From positions 1 through 7,188 of the forward strand of contig VYCX01000531.1 in the NCBI GenBank assembly GCA_009843725.1: a DNA stretch of 7,188 bases. Direction: 5' to 3'. The stretch is from Boseongicola sp. SB0675_bin_26 (lineage in GTDB: Bacteria; Pseudomonadota; Alphaproteobacteria; Rhodobacterales; Rhodobacteraceae). A program made the position numbers and the translations under genes. Below the pieces are notes generated by a model. It had not been told where the DNA came from. It searched no databases and saw nothing but the letters and a program-made list of their open reading frames with translations. Positions 6,159 to 7,188 of the stretch are shown piece by piece. Positions within the stretch are counted from its first letter, which is position 1. Each line of letters opens with the position of its first letter.

Positions 6159-7160
6159 CTACATGCTCATGTTGATGTCTTGGGCGGCATCGATCAGTGC
6201 CGCCGGAACATCATCCGAGAACCTGTCCCAAACCGGACGCATTGCATCAACCCAGGCTGTGCGCTGCTCCGGCGTCAGTTCGCGGATTGTCCCGCCGGCG
6301 TCAAGAACTGCCTGACGAGCCTGCTGGTTGACGGCAAACGCCTCGCCGTTGCGGGTCTCGGTGACTTCCCGCAGGATGCGGAGAAACTGCTCGCGCACGC
6401 CGGAATCCAGACCGTCAAGCCAATCTGTCGAGGCGACCACCAGATAGTCGATGATGCCGTGATTGGTCTCGGTGACACCGTCCTGGACTTCGAAGAACTT
6501 CCGGCCATAGATGTTCGACCAGGTATTTTCCTGCCCGTCCACGACACCCTGCTGAAGGGCGCCGTAAACTTCCGAGAAGGCCATCTTTTGCGGGTTTGCG
6601 CCTATGGCCTCGAACTGCGCCTGCAAGACGTCGCTCGCCTGAATCCGGAACTTGAGCCCTTGGGCGTCGGATGGAGAAAGAAGCGGCACGTTGGCCGACA
6701 TCTGCTTCATGCCATTGTGCCAGAATTCCAGCCCCTGGAGACCTCGACGCTGCATCGAGTCCTTCATGGCCTGTCCGGACGCCGAAGCCTGGAACGCATC
6801 CACGGCCTCGACGTTCTTGAACATGAACGGCAGGTCGAAGAGCCTGAACTGGCGCGTGAAGTTCTCGAACTTCGACAGCGAGGGCGCAGCAAGCTGAACG
6901 TCGCCCTGCAGAAGCGCCTCGAGCACCTTGTCGTCATTGTAGAGCGTGGAGTTCGGGAAGACTTCCATGCACATCTTCCCGTTCATTTCCTCGTTCACGC
7001 GCTCTGCGAGCAGCGTCGCTGCAATCCCCTTCGGGTGCTTGTCAGTGTTGGTGACGTGGCTGAACTTGACGACGATCTCGCCGTCGTCACAGGCAGCGTT
7101 GGCGGCCTGTGCGCCAAAAGCCAATGTCATGGCCGCTGCAGCGGCTGCGAGGTGTTTCAT
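6159..7160 (-). CDS. dctP: TRAP transporter periplasmic solute-binding protein, C4-dicarboxylate type DctP
   Basis: This 333-residue secreted protein captures the substrate and delivers it to DctQM. Residues 1-22 are a Sec signal peptide with an Ala-rich core; cleavage is likely after A19 (AQA) or A22 (ANA). The mature part has the DctP family layout: VKFSHVTNTDKHPKG (31-45), EVFPNSTLYNDDKVLEALLQ (66-85), GLKFRIQASDVL (168-179) with the conserved substrate-carboxylate arginine at R172, and MAFSEVYGALQQGVVDGQEN (193-212). These segments closely resemble Rhodobacter-type DctP, so malate, succinate or fumarate are the best guesses, but family homology does not prove the ligand. C24 and C64 could form a disulfide (inference). 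It is the first gene of dctPQM. The promoter must lie beyond the window edge, as only 28 upstream bases are present. Confidence 0.95.
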   Translation of the reverse strand: MKHLAAAAAAMTLAFGAQAANAACDDGEIVVKFSHVTNTDKHPKGIAATLLAERVNEEMNGKMCMEVFPNSTLYNDDKVLEALLQGDVQLAAPSLSKFENFTRQFRLFDLPFMFKNVEAVDAFQASASGQAMKDSMQRRGLQGLEFWHNGMKQMSANVPLLSPSDAQGLKFRIQASDVLQAQFEAIGANPQKMAFSEVYGALQQGVVDGQENTWSNIYGRKFFEVQDGVTETNHGIIDYLVVASTDWLDGLDSGVREQFLRILREVTETRNGEAFAVNQQARQAVLDAGGTIRELTPEQRTAWVDAMRPVWDRFSDDVPAALIDAAQDINMSM

Positions 7161-7170
7161 GTGTGGCGTG

Positions 7171-7174
7171 CTCC
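7171..7174 (-). promoter_or_regulatory. Ribosome binding site of dctP
   Basis: GGAG on the minus strand lies 10 bases before the ATG at 7160. This is consistent with that start and with the signal peptide beginning immediately at it. Confidence 0.5.
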
Positions 7175-7188
7175 AATGTTGAACGACC

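Overview
The window looks like ordinary chromosomal DNA from an alphaproteobacterium. It is GC-rich with GC-biased third codon positions, has a two-domain GlnE, a bactofilin gene overlapping what looks like an M23 peptidase gene, and a DctPQM-type TRAP transporter like those of Rhodobacter-type bacteria. I cannot resolve the order or genus. I see no mobile element, tRNA, rRNA, CRISPR array or phage gene.

Layout. On the + strand, bases 1-53 are the last codons of an upstream gene, probably an M23 endopeptidase, whose end overlaps the start of a bactofilin gene (43-570). A spacer of about 200 bp holding a 6-bp inverted repeat leads to glnE (about 769-3759). GlnE is the bifunctional adenylyltransferase/adenylyl-removing enzyme of glutamine synthetase. 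glnE converges on a minus-strand TRAP transporter operon across a gap of only 37 bp. In transcription order that operon is dctP (7160-6159, periplasmic binding protein), a structured spacer of about 320 nt, dctQ (5838-5173, small permease) and dctM (5173-3797, large permease). dctQ and dctM share one base (TAGTG).

Function. The peptidase/bactofilin pair is expected to act in cell-shape control, with the bactofilin polymer placing a peptidoglycan hydrolase. GlnE tunes glutamine synthetase to nitrogen status. DctPQM imports an organic acid, most likely a C4-dicarboxylate, using an ion gradient. I see no functional link between the three units beyond adjacency.

The least explained part is the dctP-dctQ spacer. 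It holds a perfect 12-bp inverted repeat (6063-6098), a GC-rich hairpin directly after the dctP stop, and smaller stems including one with a GNRA-type tetraloop. None has a U-tract, so RNA processing, 3'-end protection or partial attenuation fits better than simple termination. I found no evidence of a wholly new system.
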